A DNA stretch of 60,043 bases from DASYAE01 sp036501535 (GTDB lineage: Bacteria > Actinomycetota > Actinomycetes > Streptomycetales > Catenulisporaceae), in contig DASYAE010000073.1 of assembly GCA_036501535.1 (NCBI GenBank), positions 1-60,043 of the forward strand. The letters run 5' to 3'. Made by a program: the position numbers and the translations under genes. Shown one piece after another: positions 7,218-15,833 of this stretch. Numbering within the stretch: the first letter of the stretch is position 1; each line of letters starts with the position of its first letter. Under the pieces are notes generated by a model. The model saw only the letters and a program-made list of their open reading frames with translations. It was not told where the DNA came from and made no database searches.

Positions 7218-10200
7218 TTGAACCGCAGCCCGGTCCGGGGCGCCGCCCGGCTCGCCGCGATACTCGATGCGCTCCCAGACGCCCTGCTGCTCGTGGACGC
7301 GGCCGGGCGGGTCGTGAACGCCAACGCCTCGGCGCTGGAGTTGTTCGAGGGGGAGAGCGCGGAGCGGCTGCTGGGCAAGCCGCTGGTCGCGCTGCTGCCG
7401 GGGTTCGGCCGCGGTGTGGACACCACGGGTTCCGGGCCCGCGCTGCTTACCGCGGGGGCGGGCGGGGCCGATGCCGCCGCCCAGGCCGCGGCAGGTGCCG
7501 GACCTGCGGGTCCGGTCCGTCCGCGTCCGGAGCGCCTAGCCGCGCAGCGCACCGACGGCTCGGTCTTCCCGGCCGAGGTGACCGCGACCACGCTGCCCAA
7601 TGATGAGGACGAACTCACTCTCTACGTGGTACGCGATCTGACCGGTGTGCTCGACCTCGAGGGGGAGCTGCGCCGCCAGCAGCGGCAGATCGAGCTGATC
7701 CTGCGGGCCGCCTCCGAGGGCATCGTCGGGGTCGATCACGAGGGCCGGATCGTCCTGGTGAACCCGGCGGGCGCGCGGATCCTGCGGCACCGGGCCGGGG
7801 ATCTCGGCGGGCAGGACGCGCACGAGCTCATCGCGCACTCGGCCGCGGACGGGAGCCCGCTGCCGCCCGAGCGCTGCCTTCTGGTCGACAGTCTGCGCAC
7901 CGGCGTGAAGCACCGCTCCGCCGACGAGGTCCTGTGGCGCAGCGACGGAACGTCGGTCACCGTCGAGATGACCACCGCCCCGGTTTATGAGGGCGACGCG
8001 ATCATCGGCGCCGTCATGACTTTCACTGACAACACCGAGGTGCGGGCGGCCGCCCGGCGGGCCCGCGAGCTGGCCGACGTGCTGGAGGAGGATCTGCGCG
8101 CGCCGCTGGCCGGGGTGCTGGCCGAGCTGCGCGACCTGGCCGGCTACGGGGTCGGCGAGCTCGGCCCGGCGGTGCGCCGCTCGCTGGCCGCCGCGACCGA
8201 CAACCTCGGCGAGGTCGCCGGGCTGGTCGAGGACATCGCGGACTATCAGCGCCTTGTGGTGGGCGACACGCCTTATGAGCCGCAGGTCGTGGACCTCGCC
8301 GAGATGGTGGACGAGGCGGTGGCGGCCGGCTCGGCGAACGCGGCCGCGCTCGGCGTCGACGTGTTCGGACACTCGGCGCAGGTCTCGATCGCGGTGGACC
8401 CGGACCTGTTCCCGAAGATGCTCGACCACCTGATCTCCGACCTGGTCACCGCCTCCCCGGTGGGCGGCAAGGTGGTGGCCACGGCGGCCCGGCGCGGCCC
8501 GGTGGCCCGGATCGAGATCCGCGGTCCGCACACCGGCGGCGGTCCGCTGCACCTTCCGATCGCCCGGGCGATCGCCGCCCGGCACGGCGGCTCGGTGACG
8601 ACCCATCGGATCTCGGGCAAGGGCAACACCCACGTGGTCGAGGTGCCCCTGGAGCAGACCGGCGCCGCGGCGAACGCCTCGCCGTGGAAGGCGGTCAAGC
8701 GCCGCGAGCCCCGCCGGCTTGAGCAGCGCGGCAGCCTGGGCCGCCTCAGCGCACGCGCCGAGCAGGCGGCGGCCGCGGCCGCGCAGGCGGAATCCGGCAT
8801 CGGCGAGGGCGGCCCGGCCAACTCCGGTCTGGCGCAGTCCGGTTTGACACAGTCCGGTGTTGCCCATACTGGCGCTGCACAGACTGGTGTCGCACAGGTC
8901 AGCGCGTCCGATTCCGGCCTCCACGGCACCACCGGCTCACCCGCTCCGCAGCGTTCCCAACGCGGTTTCCTCGAGCCGACCGCGCCGCCCCCCGCCGACC
9001 CGTACCCGCGCCAGGCCGGCCTCGCGCGCACGGGCCAGCCGGAGCCGCCGCATCATCCGACCTCCGAACTGCCCCGGGTCGAGCCGGAGCCGGACGCGAC
9101 GGCGGAAGGGCTCGCGCCCCGCGGCCGCCGCGGGGCCGCGCGGACCAACGAGCCGGAGCCGCCGGAACCGCGGCCGGAATACGCCCGGGAGGACGACCTG
9201 CGCGGCGCGGGCCGCCTCGCCGAGGCGCGCTACGACGCCGGCCGGCAGTACGGCGACCTGCGCGAAGCGGACCAGGTGACCAGCAACTCCGACCGTCGCC
9301 GGCCGGAGCGCCGGGCCGACGAGCGGCTCGTCCCGGCGCGCCAGGTCGAGAAGACGAACGGGCACCACACCAGCCACGGCGCCAACATGCGCCACCCGGC
9401 GGCCGACGAGCGCGACACCCAGTCCCAGCCCCGCATCCCGGCCCAGAACGGCCGCTCGGCGCTGTCCCGCGCGCTGGACGCGACCGGCCTCGACCTCAAG
9501 CCCAGCCGCCCGCTGCCCACCAGCGACGTCTGGTCGCGGCCGGCCCGGCAGCCGACCCCGCCGCCGGCCGACTACGCGCCGGCGCAGTACGAGCCGGGGC
9601 CGGACGACCCGCGGCTCTACGAGCCCGAGCCGGCGCCCGGCCCGGCCGACGAGGGGTACGAACGCGGCGGCCCCGACCGGGAGCCCTGGACCGCGTCGCA
9701 GAGTCCGATGTCACCCGTGCCTCCGCAGGGCCCTGCGCCGGCTCAGGGCGGAGAGGCACATCCGCGCGGGCGCCGGCGCGCGTCCTTCCAGAACGACATG
9801 CCGGAGGAAGCGCCCGGATCGAACCCTGCCATGGGCGCTCCCGCGGACAACGGACGCAGCGGCTACGGCGGGCAGGACTGGGAAGAGGACAGCCGGAACG
9901 GCTACGCACACGGGCGTACCCGGGGATACGGCGCCGAGGCGGGCCGGCCGCGCTCCCAGGCGGTCTCGCAGGCTGCTGAGCCGACCGTGCCGCCGATGCT
10001 GTACCAGCCGGCCGGACCCGGCGACGAGTACGAGCCCGGATACGACCGCGACTTCGGCCGGCGGCGGGAGGACCACGGGCGCGACGAGTACGCGGGCGAC
10101 TACGGCCGGGACGAACACCAGCGCGACGAATACGAGCGCGACGACTACCGGCGCGCCGCCAACCTCCAGGCGGCCCGGGACGTGACCCGCGAGATGCCGC

Positions 10201-11000
10201 CGCGCGAGGTGATAGTGCGCAACGGCGTGCCGGTCCACCAGGAGCCGGCGCCGATCCCCGCCGATCCGCCGCGGTCGTGCCTGCTGATGTGGCCGGAGCC
10301 CGACCCCTCCACCCGCGACCTGCTCAACGAGTTCGGATATTCGCCCACGGCGTTGGGCGGCAGCGCGGCTCCCGGCGACCTGCCGGACGACCTGCCCGGC
10401 GCGCTCGCCGCGGCGGGGCCGCACGCCGCGGCGGTGCTGGTCGACCCGATCTCGGCCCCGATCACCCGGCGCGGCCTGCGCGCCCTGCGCGTCGCGGCCA
10501 TCGAGGCCGGGCTGCCGATGCTGGTCACCGCGGGCATCGGCGGCAGCGCCCCGGACGCCCCGTCCGGCCCCGACCCGGCGCTGCTGCTCCAGGCGCTCAC
10601 GCCGAGCGCGGTCTCGCTGCCGCGGGTGCTGCTGGTCGAGGCCCGGCACGACCTGGCCGAGGCGATGTCCCTGGGGCTGGAGCGGCAGGGCATGCAGGTG
10701 CTGCACGCCGCGACCGACGCGGAGGGCATCCGCCGGGCCGCCGACGGGGTGCCCGACGTGGTCGTCATGGATCTGATGCAGGTGCGCCGGCGGCGGACCG
10801 GCATCGTCGAGTGGCTGCGTGATCGCGACCGGCTCAACACCACGCCCATAGTCGTCTACACCGCGCTGGGCTCGGACTCCGAGCAGTTCGGCTTCGGCAC
10901 CCACGGCGGCACGCTGTATCTCGCCGAGCGCTCCACCGATGATGAAGTCGGCGACCGCATGCTGGATCTGCTCGCCAAGCTCTCCCCGGCAGGGTTCTGA
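7218..11000 (+). CDS. Large PAS-domain protein with degenerate kinase core and receiver-like C-terminus
   Basis: A 1260-residue protein starting at TTG 7218, chosen for the RBS AAGGAGGGAGGG just upstream. Two PAS domains occupy about 11-130 and 150-265. A HisKA-like segment follows, but the H-box reads EDLRAP with Glu 291 where the phosphoacceptor His should be. The ATPase-like part (about 370-475) lacks the N-box Asn (LDHLISDLV) and the DxGxG motif, though IARAIAARHGGSV survives. Residues 490-1010 are a long Pro/Glu/Arg-rich disordered region with Q-S-G-type repeats near 535-560. The C-terminus has two receiver-like folds; the last keeps the acceptor Asp (VVVMDLMQ, D1185) but not the full acidic pair. 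It should sense through PAS and act as a scaffold rather than a kinase. Confidence 0.8.
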   Translation: MNRSPVRGAARLAAILDALPDALLLVDAAGRVVNANASALELFEGESAERLLGKPLVALLPGFGRGVDTTGSGPALLTAGAGGADAAAQAAAGAGPAGPVRPRPERLAAQRTDGSVFPAEVTATTLPNDEDELTLYVVRDLTGVLDLEGELRRQQRQIELILRAASEGIVGVDHEGRIVLVNPAGARILRHRAGDLGGQDAHELIAHSAADGSPLPPERCLLVDSLRTGVKHRSADEVLWRSDGTSVTVEMTTAPVYEGDAIIGAVMTFTDNTEVRAAARRARELADVLEEDLRAPLAGVLAELRDLAGYGVGELGPAVRRSLAAATDNLGEVAGLVEDIADYQRLVVGDTPYEPQVVDLAEMVDEAVAAGSANAAALGVDVFGHSAQVSIAVDPDLFPKMLDHLISDLVTASPVGGKVVATAARRGPVARIEIRGPHTGGGPLHLPIARAIAARHGGSVTTHRISGKGNTHVVEVPLEQTGAAANASPWKAVKRREPRRLEQRGSLGRLSARAEQAAAAAAQAESGIGEGGPANSGLAQSGLTQSGVAHTGAAQTGVAQVSASDSGLHGTTGSPAPQRSQRGFLEPTAPPPADPYPRQAGLARTGQPEPPHHPTSELPRVEPEPDATAEGLAPRGRRGAARTNEPEPPEPRPEYAREDDLRGAGRLAEARYDAGRQYGDLREADQVTSNSDRRRPERRADERLVPARQVEKTNGHHTSHGANMRHPAADERDTQSQPRIPAQNGRSALSRALDATGLDLKPSRPLPTSDVWSRPARQPTPPPADYAPAQYEPGPDDPRLYEPEPAPGPADEGYERGGPDREPWTASQSPMSPVPPQGPAPAQGGEAHPRGRRRASFQNDMPEEAPGSNPAMGAPADNGRSGYGGQDWEEDSRNGYAHGRTRGYGAEAGRPRSQAVSQAAEPTVPPMLYQPAGPGDEYEPGYDRDFGRRREDHGRDEYAGDYGRDEHQRDEYERDDYRRAANLQAARDVTREMPPREVIVRNGVPVHQEPAPIPADPPRSCLLMWPEPDPSTRDLLNEFGYSPTALGGSAAPGDLPDDLPGALAAAGPHAAAVLVDPISAPITRRGLRALRVAAIEAGLPMLVTAGIGGSAPDAPSGPDPALLLQALTPSAVSLPRVLLVEARHDLAEAMSLGLERQGMQVLHAATDAEGIRRAADGVPDVVVMDLMQVRRRRTGIVEWLRDRDRLNTTPIVVYTALGSDSEQFGFGTHGGTLYLAERSTDDEVGDRMLDLLAKLSPAGF

Positions 11001-11099
11001 TCGGTTTCGCACGCTTTGCCATTTGATGGGGCAGAGTCACGTAACGTATGTCCGGTTTTCGCCTACTGCGTCGCGACGGATATTGCGGGAGGGGACAAT

Positions 11100-11255
11100 A
11101 TGCACCCACAGAGGACTGTTGGAATCAGTGGCGGTTCAGTACCTTCGGTGCATGTTCGGCGCAGCGCGCCTACATACGCCACCCCCGTCTCGCTGCGACG
11201 CTCAGGCGGAACCATGATCCATTCAGTCAGCCGTAAGCCGGTGGAGCCGCGATGA
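11100..11255 (+). CDS. Small 51-residue ORF coupled to the next gene
   Basis: ATG 11100 follows a strong RBS (GGGAGGGG, 11087-11094). The ORF encodes a basic protein beginning MHPQRTVGISGG, and its stop overlaps the next start (ATGA at 11252-11255), which suggests translational coupling. Codon third positions are clearly less GC-biased than in neighbouring genes, so it may be a translated leader rather than a stable protein. I recognise no homologue. Confidence 0.4.
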   Translation: MHPQRTVGISGGSVPSVHVRRSAPTYATPVSLRRSGGTMIHSVSRKPVEPR

Positions 11256-12175
11256 GTCTGCCCCCGTACGACCAGTCCATCCGCGATTTCGAGCGGCAGT
11301 ACCAGGTAGTGCTGCCCGATTCGGTGGGCAAGCCGGCCGTGGGGTTCCGCGAGGGGTCCTGGTTTCGGCTGAACTCCGGCACCCCGCACCCGATACCGAT
11401 ACGCTCCGCGATCATCCTGTGCCCGCATGCCGCGGGTTCGGTCGTGCAGATCATCTGCTGGTGGATGCGGGAGAACAGTCGCAACCCGCGGGCGCTGGAC
11501 CTGGCCACCGAGCTCGCGCTGGCGGTCGGCGAGATCGCCCGCAAGGCGATCGAGGGCGACCCGCTGGGCATGTCGGTCACCACGCTGCCGGAATCGCCGG
11601 TGACCGGCCAGTCGCCGTACTCCACTGGTTCGTATGCGGCCGATCCGTTCGCCAGCGACCTGCCGACCGGGTTCGCCGGCGGCTCCGGCCAGAGCGCCCT
11701 CCCCGCCGGGACCCCGGCGCCGGCCGTGGCCGGGTACGGCGATCCGTATGCGGGTGCTGCCACGACGCTGATGCCGCAGATCAACGCCTCGGCGGCGCCG
11801 CCGGCCCGGCCGAATCCGGGTGCCGGATACGGGCAGGGCCGCTCCGGCGGCTACGACCGGCCGGCGCAGATGCCGCCGGGTGTGCAGATGCCCGGCCCGC
11901 GCCCGCCGGCCCCGTCGCCGGGTTACGGCGGAAGGCCCGCGCCCGGCCGCGACCCGCGCGGCGCGGGGGAGTACGGCGGCCGCCCGGCGCCCTCCTACGA
12001 AAGCGATCCGCGCGGCGACTACTACCGCGGCGGCCAGCAGCAGCCGCGCCAGCAGCAGCCCGAGCGCGAGGCCGACTACGGCCGGGGCGGCGGCGGTTAC
12101 CAGACCGGCGACTATCCCCCGGCGCCGGCCCCGAGGCAGCGCCCTGAGCAGGGCGGCGGCGGCCGGGCCTGGTAG
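11252..12175 (+). CDS. Conserved-type hypothetical protein with Pro/Gly-rich disordered tail
   Basis: The 307-residue protein has a compact N-terminal part of about 105 residues: MSLPPYDQSIRDFERQYQV, then IIRSAIILCPHAAG-like and QIICWWMRENSRNPRAL segments. After that comes a 200-residue tail of G, P, R, Y and Q (for example QQQPRQQQP). An RBS, GGTGGAG, precedes ATG 11252. It lies directly after the PAS pseudokinase on the same strand and shares its disordered style, so the two may work together. I do not recognise a domain. No signal peptide or membrane segment is visible. Confidence 0.65.
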   Translation: MSLPPYDQSIRDFERQYQVVLPDSVGKPAVGFREGSWFRLNSGTPHPIPIRSAIILCPHAAGSVVQIICWWMRENSRNPRALDLATELALAVGEIARKAIEGDPLGMSVTTLPESPVTGQSPYSTGSYAADPFASDLPTGFAGGSGQSALPAGTPAPAVAGYGDPYAGAATTLMPQINASAAPPARPNPGAGYGQGRSGGYDRPAQMPPGVQMPGPRPPAPSPGYGGRPAPGRDPRGAGEYGGRPAPSYESDPRGDYYRGGQQQPRQQQPEREADYGRGGGGYQTGDYPPAPAPRQRPEQGGGGRAW

Positions 12176-12282
12176 GCCTCGTAGACGGCCGCGGTCCGAT
12201 CCGGGAGCACCGCGAAAAGCAGGAAAAGCAGGGCTCCGACGCCGAATCCGGTCCGGGGCCCTGCGAACGTCTCCGGTCTCTG

Positions 12283-13035
12283 CTAGACCGGGATGAGCAC
12301 GGTCCGCGCGCCGAACCCTATCGCCTGCAGGGCCTCGACCACGGCCTTGGCCAGGAACAACGGCTCGCTGACCACCACCACGGCGGCCTCGTTCAGCCCG
12401 GCCCCTCCGGCCGGCGCCGCGGTCCGGGCCTGCTCGTGCAGCGCCCGGTGCGAGAGCGCCACGTGCGCCTCGCCCTCGTCCCGGTGTACCTGCAGCACCA
12501 GGTCGTCCAGCGTCGGCCGGTACCGGGTGGCCTCGTACATGCCCTCGCCGGTCTCGTGCAGCTCGAGCCAGAGCTCGTAGTCGTCGGAGCCGCCGTGCCG
12601 CGGCCGGCCGACCTTCACCACCGTGTCCAGGTCGTCGAGCTCCGGCCGCACCCGCTCGAGCAGCTCGTCGAAGTCGGCCCCGGCCAGCAGCAGGGTCACC
12701 TGCTCGCGGCGCAGGATGTCGATGATCGCCGCGTCCGACAGCCGCCAGTCCAGGATCACCGCGGTCGACCCGGTCAGCGCGGCCGCGAACACCGCCTCGA
12801 GGCACGCCGGGTGGTTGTTCGAGAGCACCCCGAACCGCTCGCCCGGCTGCACCCGCGCCGCGCGCAGGCCGCTGGCCAGGTGCCGGATCCGCTCGTCGAA
12901 CTTGCGCCAGGTCAGCTTGTGCTCGCCGTACTCGACAGCAGTGGCGTGCGGGCTGGTGCCGAGCCGGCGCCGCACCAGCTCGGTGATCAGGGCCGGTTCG
13001 CCGAGTCCGGGGCTCGTGCCGGATTTCGTCTGCAT
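12283..13035 (-). CDS. N-terminal half of an AMP-dependent acyl-CoA ligase (stand-alone)
   Basis: A 250-residue protein resembling only the first part of ANL-family ligases, which usually have 500 residues or more. Typical N-terminal features are present: LTWRKFDERIRHLASGL, GERFGVLSNNHPACLEAVFA, and SHRALHEQARTAA, which in ligases follows the P-loop. The P-loop itself (TSGTTGxPKG) is replaced by LQVHRDEGEAHVALSH, so ATP-dependent adenylation is unlikely. The gene has a good RBS (AGGGGGGAAACAC before ATG) and normal codon bias, so it looks maintained rather than decaying. It may bind acyl or AMP-like ligands, or serve as a regulatory partner; this is inference. Confidence 0.6.
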   Translation of the reverse strand: MQTKSGTSPGLGEPALITELVRRRLGTSPHATAVEYGEHKLTWRKFDERIRHLASGLRAARVQPGERFGVLSNNHPACLEAVFAAALTGSTAVILDWRLSDAAIIDILRREQVTLLLAGADFDELLERVRPELDDLDTVVKVGRPRHGGSDDYELWLELHETGEGMYEATRYRPTLDDLVLQVHRDEGEAHVALSHRALHEQARTAAPAGGAGLNEAAVVVVSEPLFLAKAVVEALQAIGFGARTVLIPV

Positions 13036-13110
13036 GTGTTTCCCCCCTGATGGAACGTCAAGTGCATGTGCACAGCACCGTACGCGCGCGGGGGCACCCT
13101 TGAACAGGTT

Positions 13111-13512
13111 TCAGCCGTACATCCGCCGCATCGTGTAATCGATCATCTGCTCTATCGCCTGGGCGTCGAACACCACCCGGTGCTCGCCCTCGATGTCGAG
13201 CACGATCCCGTAGCCGCCGGGCAGCAGGTCGAGCACCTCGGCGCCGGTCACGGTGAAGTAGCGGGACTGCTCGCCGGAGTAGTGCTTCAGCTCCTCGAGC
13301 GAGGAGAACATCGGGATGACCGGCTGGGGAGTGTCGTGCAGGGCCAGGAAACCGGGCCGCTCGCCGCGCGGGCAGAAGACCTTGCAGCTGGTGAAGACCG
13401 CGTGGAAGTCCTCCGGGCCGATGGTGCCCGACGTGAACGCGCGGATGGCGTCGGCCAGCGACGGCTGGAGCACTTGGCCGCCGCCCGGGTCCTCGCCGTT
13501 GTAGCCGTACAC
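13111..13512 (-). CDS. SseB N-terminal-domain family protein
   Basis: A 133-residue protein with the actinobacterial SseB-like fold: LQPSLADAIRAFTSG, VFCPRGERPGFLALHD, IPMFSSLEELKHY, and LLPGGYGIVLDIEGEHRVVF. The biochemical role of this family is unknown. It begins at GTG 13512 with no RBS. TAAGCT lies 7 nt upstream on the minus strand (13520-13525), so the transcript is probably leaderless, which supports this start. The gene is immediately downstream of the divergent fadE5-like promoter region. Confidence 0.7.
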   Translation of the reverse strand: MYGYNGEDPGGGQVLQPSLADAIRAFTSGTIGPEDFHAVFTSCKVFCPRGERPGFLALHDTPQPVIPMFSSLEELKHYSGEQSRYFTVTGAEVLDLLPGGYGIVLDIEGEHRVVFDAQAIEQMIDYTMRRMYG

Positions 13513-13616
13513 GGGGAGCAGCTTACACAGGGCAGTGGCCCGCTGGGCGGGGTGTGACCGGCCGGATCAGGGGGTGCTTTCCAGCATTCCTCTAGGTCGG
13601 GGACCTTGCAAAAAGT

Positions 13617-13651
13617 TACTGGCCAGTAGCATCATTAAGTTACCGGCCGGT
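13617..13651. promoter_or_regulatory. Paired dyad operators ahead of the acyl-CoA dehydrogenase
   Basis: TACTGGCCAGTA (13617-13628) is a perfect 12-bp palindrome and ACCGGCCGGT (13642-13651) a perfect 10-bp palindrome. Their centres are 24 bp apart, and each is flanked by TTA/GTT so that both read TTAC-N6-GT. Such sites are typical of TetR-type repressors of fatty-acid catabolism. They lie 53-87 bp before the ATG of the acyl-CoA dehydrogenase. The repressor gene is not adjacent. Confidence 0.55.
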
Positions 13652-13703
13652 TCAGCGCCGCACCATCGACCGACTGTCCCCCCGAAGCGAGGCACCCGAC
13701 GCC

Positions 13704-15542
13704 ATGGCGAACGACAGCAGCGGGCACTACAAGTCCAACGTCCGCGACATCGAGTTCAACCTGTTCGAAGTCCTGGATCCGAGCCACTACGGCTCCGCCG
13801 AATTCCCCGATGTGGACGTCGAGACGGCGCGCACGATCCTCGCCGAGGTCGAGCGCGTGGCGTCCGGCGAGATAGCCGACTCGTTCGCCGACGGCGACCG
13901 CAATCCGCCCACTTATGACCCGGCGAGCCGCACGGCGGTGCTGTCGGAGCCGTTCAAGCGCGCCTACAAGGCGTTCATGGATCTCGAGTACTGGCGGCTG
14001 GGCCTGCCCGAGGGCCTCGGCGGCACCCCCTGCCCGACCTCGCTGCGCTGGGGCGTGGCCGAGATGGTGCTCGGCGCCAACCCGGCGGTGTGGATGTACT
14101 CCGGCGGCCCCGAGTTCGCCCGGGTGGTCTGGGAGCTCGGCACCGAGGAGCAGCGCAAGGTCGCCCAGCGCATGATCGACAACGTGTGGGCCTCGACCAT
14201 GGTGCTCACCGAGCCGGACGCCGGCTCGGACGTGGGCGCGGGCCGCACGAAGGCGGTGCGCCAGCCGGACGGGACCTGGCACCTCAGCGGGGTGAAGCGG
14301 TTCATCACCGGCGGCGAGCACGACCTGACCGACAACATCGTGCACCTCGTACTGGCCCGGCCCGAGGGCCACGGCCCGGGCACCAAGGGCCTGTCCCTGT
14401 TCATCGTGCCGAAGCTCCTGTTCGACTGGGACACCGGCGAGCTCGGCGAGCGCAACGGCGTCTACGCCACCAACGTCGAGCACAAGATGGGCCTGAAGGC
14501 CTCGACCACCTGCGAGATGACCTTCGGCGCGGACAAGCCGGCGGTCGGCTGGCTGCTCGGCGAGGTGCACAACGGCATCGCGCAGATGTTCCGGATCATC
14601 GAGTTCGCCCGGATGATGGTCGGCACCAAGGCGATAGGCACCCTGTCCACCGGCTATCTCAATGCCCTGGACTACGCCAAGAACCGGGTCCAGGGCGCGG
14701 ATCTGGCCACGGGCGGCGACAAGAACGCCCCGCGGGTCACCATCACCCACCACGCCGACGTGCGCCGCCTGCTCATGCAGCAGAAGGCCTACGCCGAGGG
14801 CATGCGGGCCCTGGTGTTCTTCACCGCCAGCTGGCAGGACCGGATCGCCGAGGCCGGCCTGCGCGGCGAGAAGGACGAGCGGGCCGAGCGGATCAACGAC
14901 TTCCTGCTGCCGATCGTGAAGGGCTACGGCTCGGAGAAGTCGTACGAGCAGCTGGCCCAGGCGCTGCAGATCTTCGGCGGCTCCGGCTACCTGCAGGACT
15001 ACCCGATCGAGCAGTACATCCGGGACGCGAAGATCGACACGCTGTACGAGGGCACCACCGCGATCCAGGGCCAGGACTTCTTCTTCCGCAAGATCGTCAA
15101 GGACCAGGGCCGGGCGCTGAACGATCTCAAGGAGCAGATCCAGGGCTTCCTGGACGCGCGGGGCGGCGGCGACGCGCTGGCCCGGGACCGCGGGCTGCTC
15201 GCCGCTGCGCTGGCCGACGTCGAGGGCATGGGCAACGCGCTGTTCACCCAGGCCGCCAAGGCGATGGAGGAACCGGCCGCGGTGCAGGTCGCCGCACAGT
15301 CGCTGACCCCGTTCCTGCTCGCGGTCGGCGACCTGCTGATCGGCTGGCTGCTGCTGCGCCAGGCCGCGGTGGCGCTGGACCGGTCCGCCTCGGCGGCCGG
15401 CAAGGACGTACAGTTCTACCGGGGGAAGGTCGCCGCGGCGAGCTGGTTCGCCCGCAACGTCCTCCCGTACCTCGCGGCGCAGCGGGCTGTGCTCGAGACA
15501 ACTGACAACGCGCTGATGGAAGTGCCCGAAGAAGCCTTCTAG
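13704..15542 (+). CDS. Acyl-CoA dehydrogenase, FadE5-like
   Basis: A 612-residue FAD-dependent acyl-CoA dehydrogenase that introduces the first double bond of beta-oxidation. It resembles mycobacterial FadE5, also about 611 residues, along its whole length: HYKSNVRDIEFNLFEV at the start, ANPAVWMYSGGPEFA, TMVLTEPDAGSDVGAGRTKA (FAD/acyl site), and DYPIEQYIRDAKIDTLYEGT with the catalytic Glu. The ending is DNALMEVPEEAF. The extra C-terminal domain (about 470-612) is typical of this broad-range subgroup. Transcription is monocistronic, with paired operators upstream and an intrinsic terminator at 15711. An RBS (GAGG) precedes ATG 13704. Confidence 0.92.
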   Translation: MANDSSGHYKSNVRDIEFNLFEVLDPSHYGSAEFPDVDVETARTILAEVERVASGEIADSFADGDRNPPTYDPASRTAVLSEPFKRAYKAFMDLEYWRLGLPEGLGGTPCPTSLRWGVAEMVLGANPAVWMYSGGPEFARVVWELGTEEQRKVAQRMIDNVWASTMVLTEPDAGSDVGAGRTKAVRQPDGTWHLSGVKRFITGGEHDLTDNIVHLVLARPEGHGPGTKGLSLFIVPKLLFDWDTGELGERNGVYATNVEHKMGLKASTTCEMTFGADKPAVGWLLGEVHNGIAQMFRIIEFARMMVGTKAIGTLSTGYLNALDYAKNRVQGADLATGGDKNAPRVTITHHADVRRLLMQQKAYAEGMRALVFFTASWQDRIAEAGLRGEKDERAERINDFLLPIVKGYGSEKSYEQLAQALQIFGGSGYLQDYPIEQYIRDAKIDTLYEGTTAIQGQDFFFRKIVKDQGRALNDLKEQIQGFLDARGGGDALARDRGLLAAALADVEGMGNALFTQAAKAMEEPAAVQVAAQSLTPFLLAVGDLLIGWLLLRQAAVALDRSASAAGKDVQFYRGKVAAASWFARNVLPYLAAQRAVLETTDNALMEVPEEAF

Positions 15543-15710
15543 GGGCTTCTGCATCCCGGTACCGGTCGGCGCGTGCGGGCGCCCGATCGGTCATGCGGGC
15601 CCGGTGTTGATCGGACACCGCGTTGATCGGGCACTGCGTCGGTCCGGCACGATGCCGGTCACGCGGTGTCCGTCAACAGCGCCGGTGAGTGATAGGGCTG
15701 TGCGGGCCCG

Positions 15711-15756
15711 GCCTCGCCGCGGGGGATGAGCTCCCCGCGGCGGGGCCTGGTCTTTT
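15711..15756 (+). terminator. Intrinsic terminator, 14-bp stem plus T-run
   Basis: GCCTCGCCGCGGGG (15711-15724) pairs with 15733-15746 with one T-G wobble and an 8-nt loop, followed by CTGGTCTTTT. It lies 168 bp after the acyl-CoA dehydrogenase stop. The ATG at 15726 sits in the hairpin loop, which argues against using it as the start of the next gene. The rest of 15543-15833 contains no other gene. Confidence 0.75.
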
Positions 15757-15833
15757 GCGGCCAAGCCGTATTTACCGGTTCCGGGTCCGGATTTTCGGTG
15801 CCTGGCAGGCCCGGCTCGCGTATCGTGCGATGC

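Noticed and set aside
15726..15833. ATG 15726 as start of the metallophosphoesterase
   Set aside because: The ATG lies in the loop of a 14-bp terminator hairpin with a T-run; the next in-frame GTG 15834 has a -10 box 7 nt upstream.
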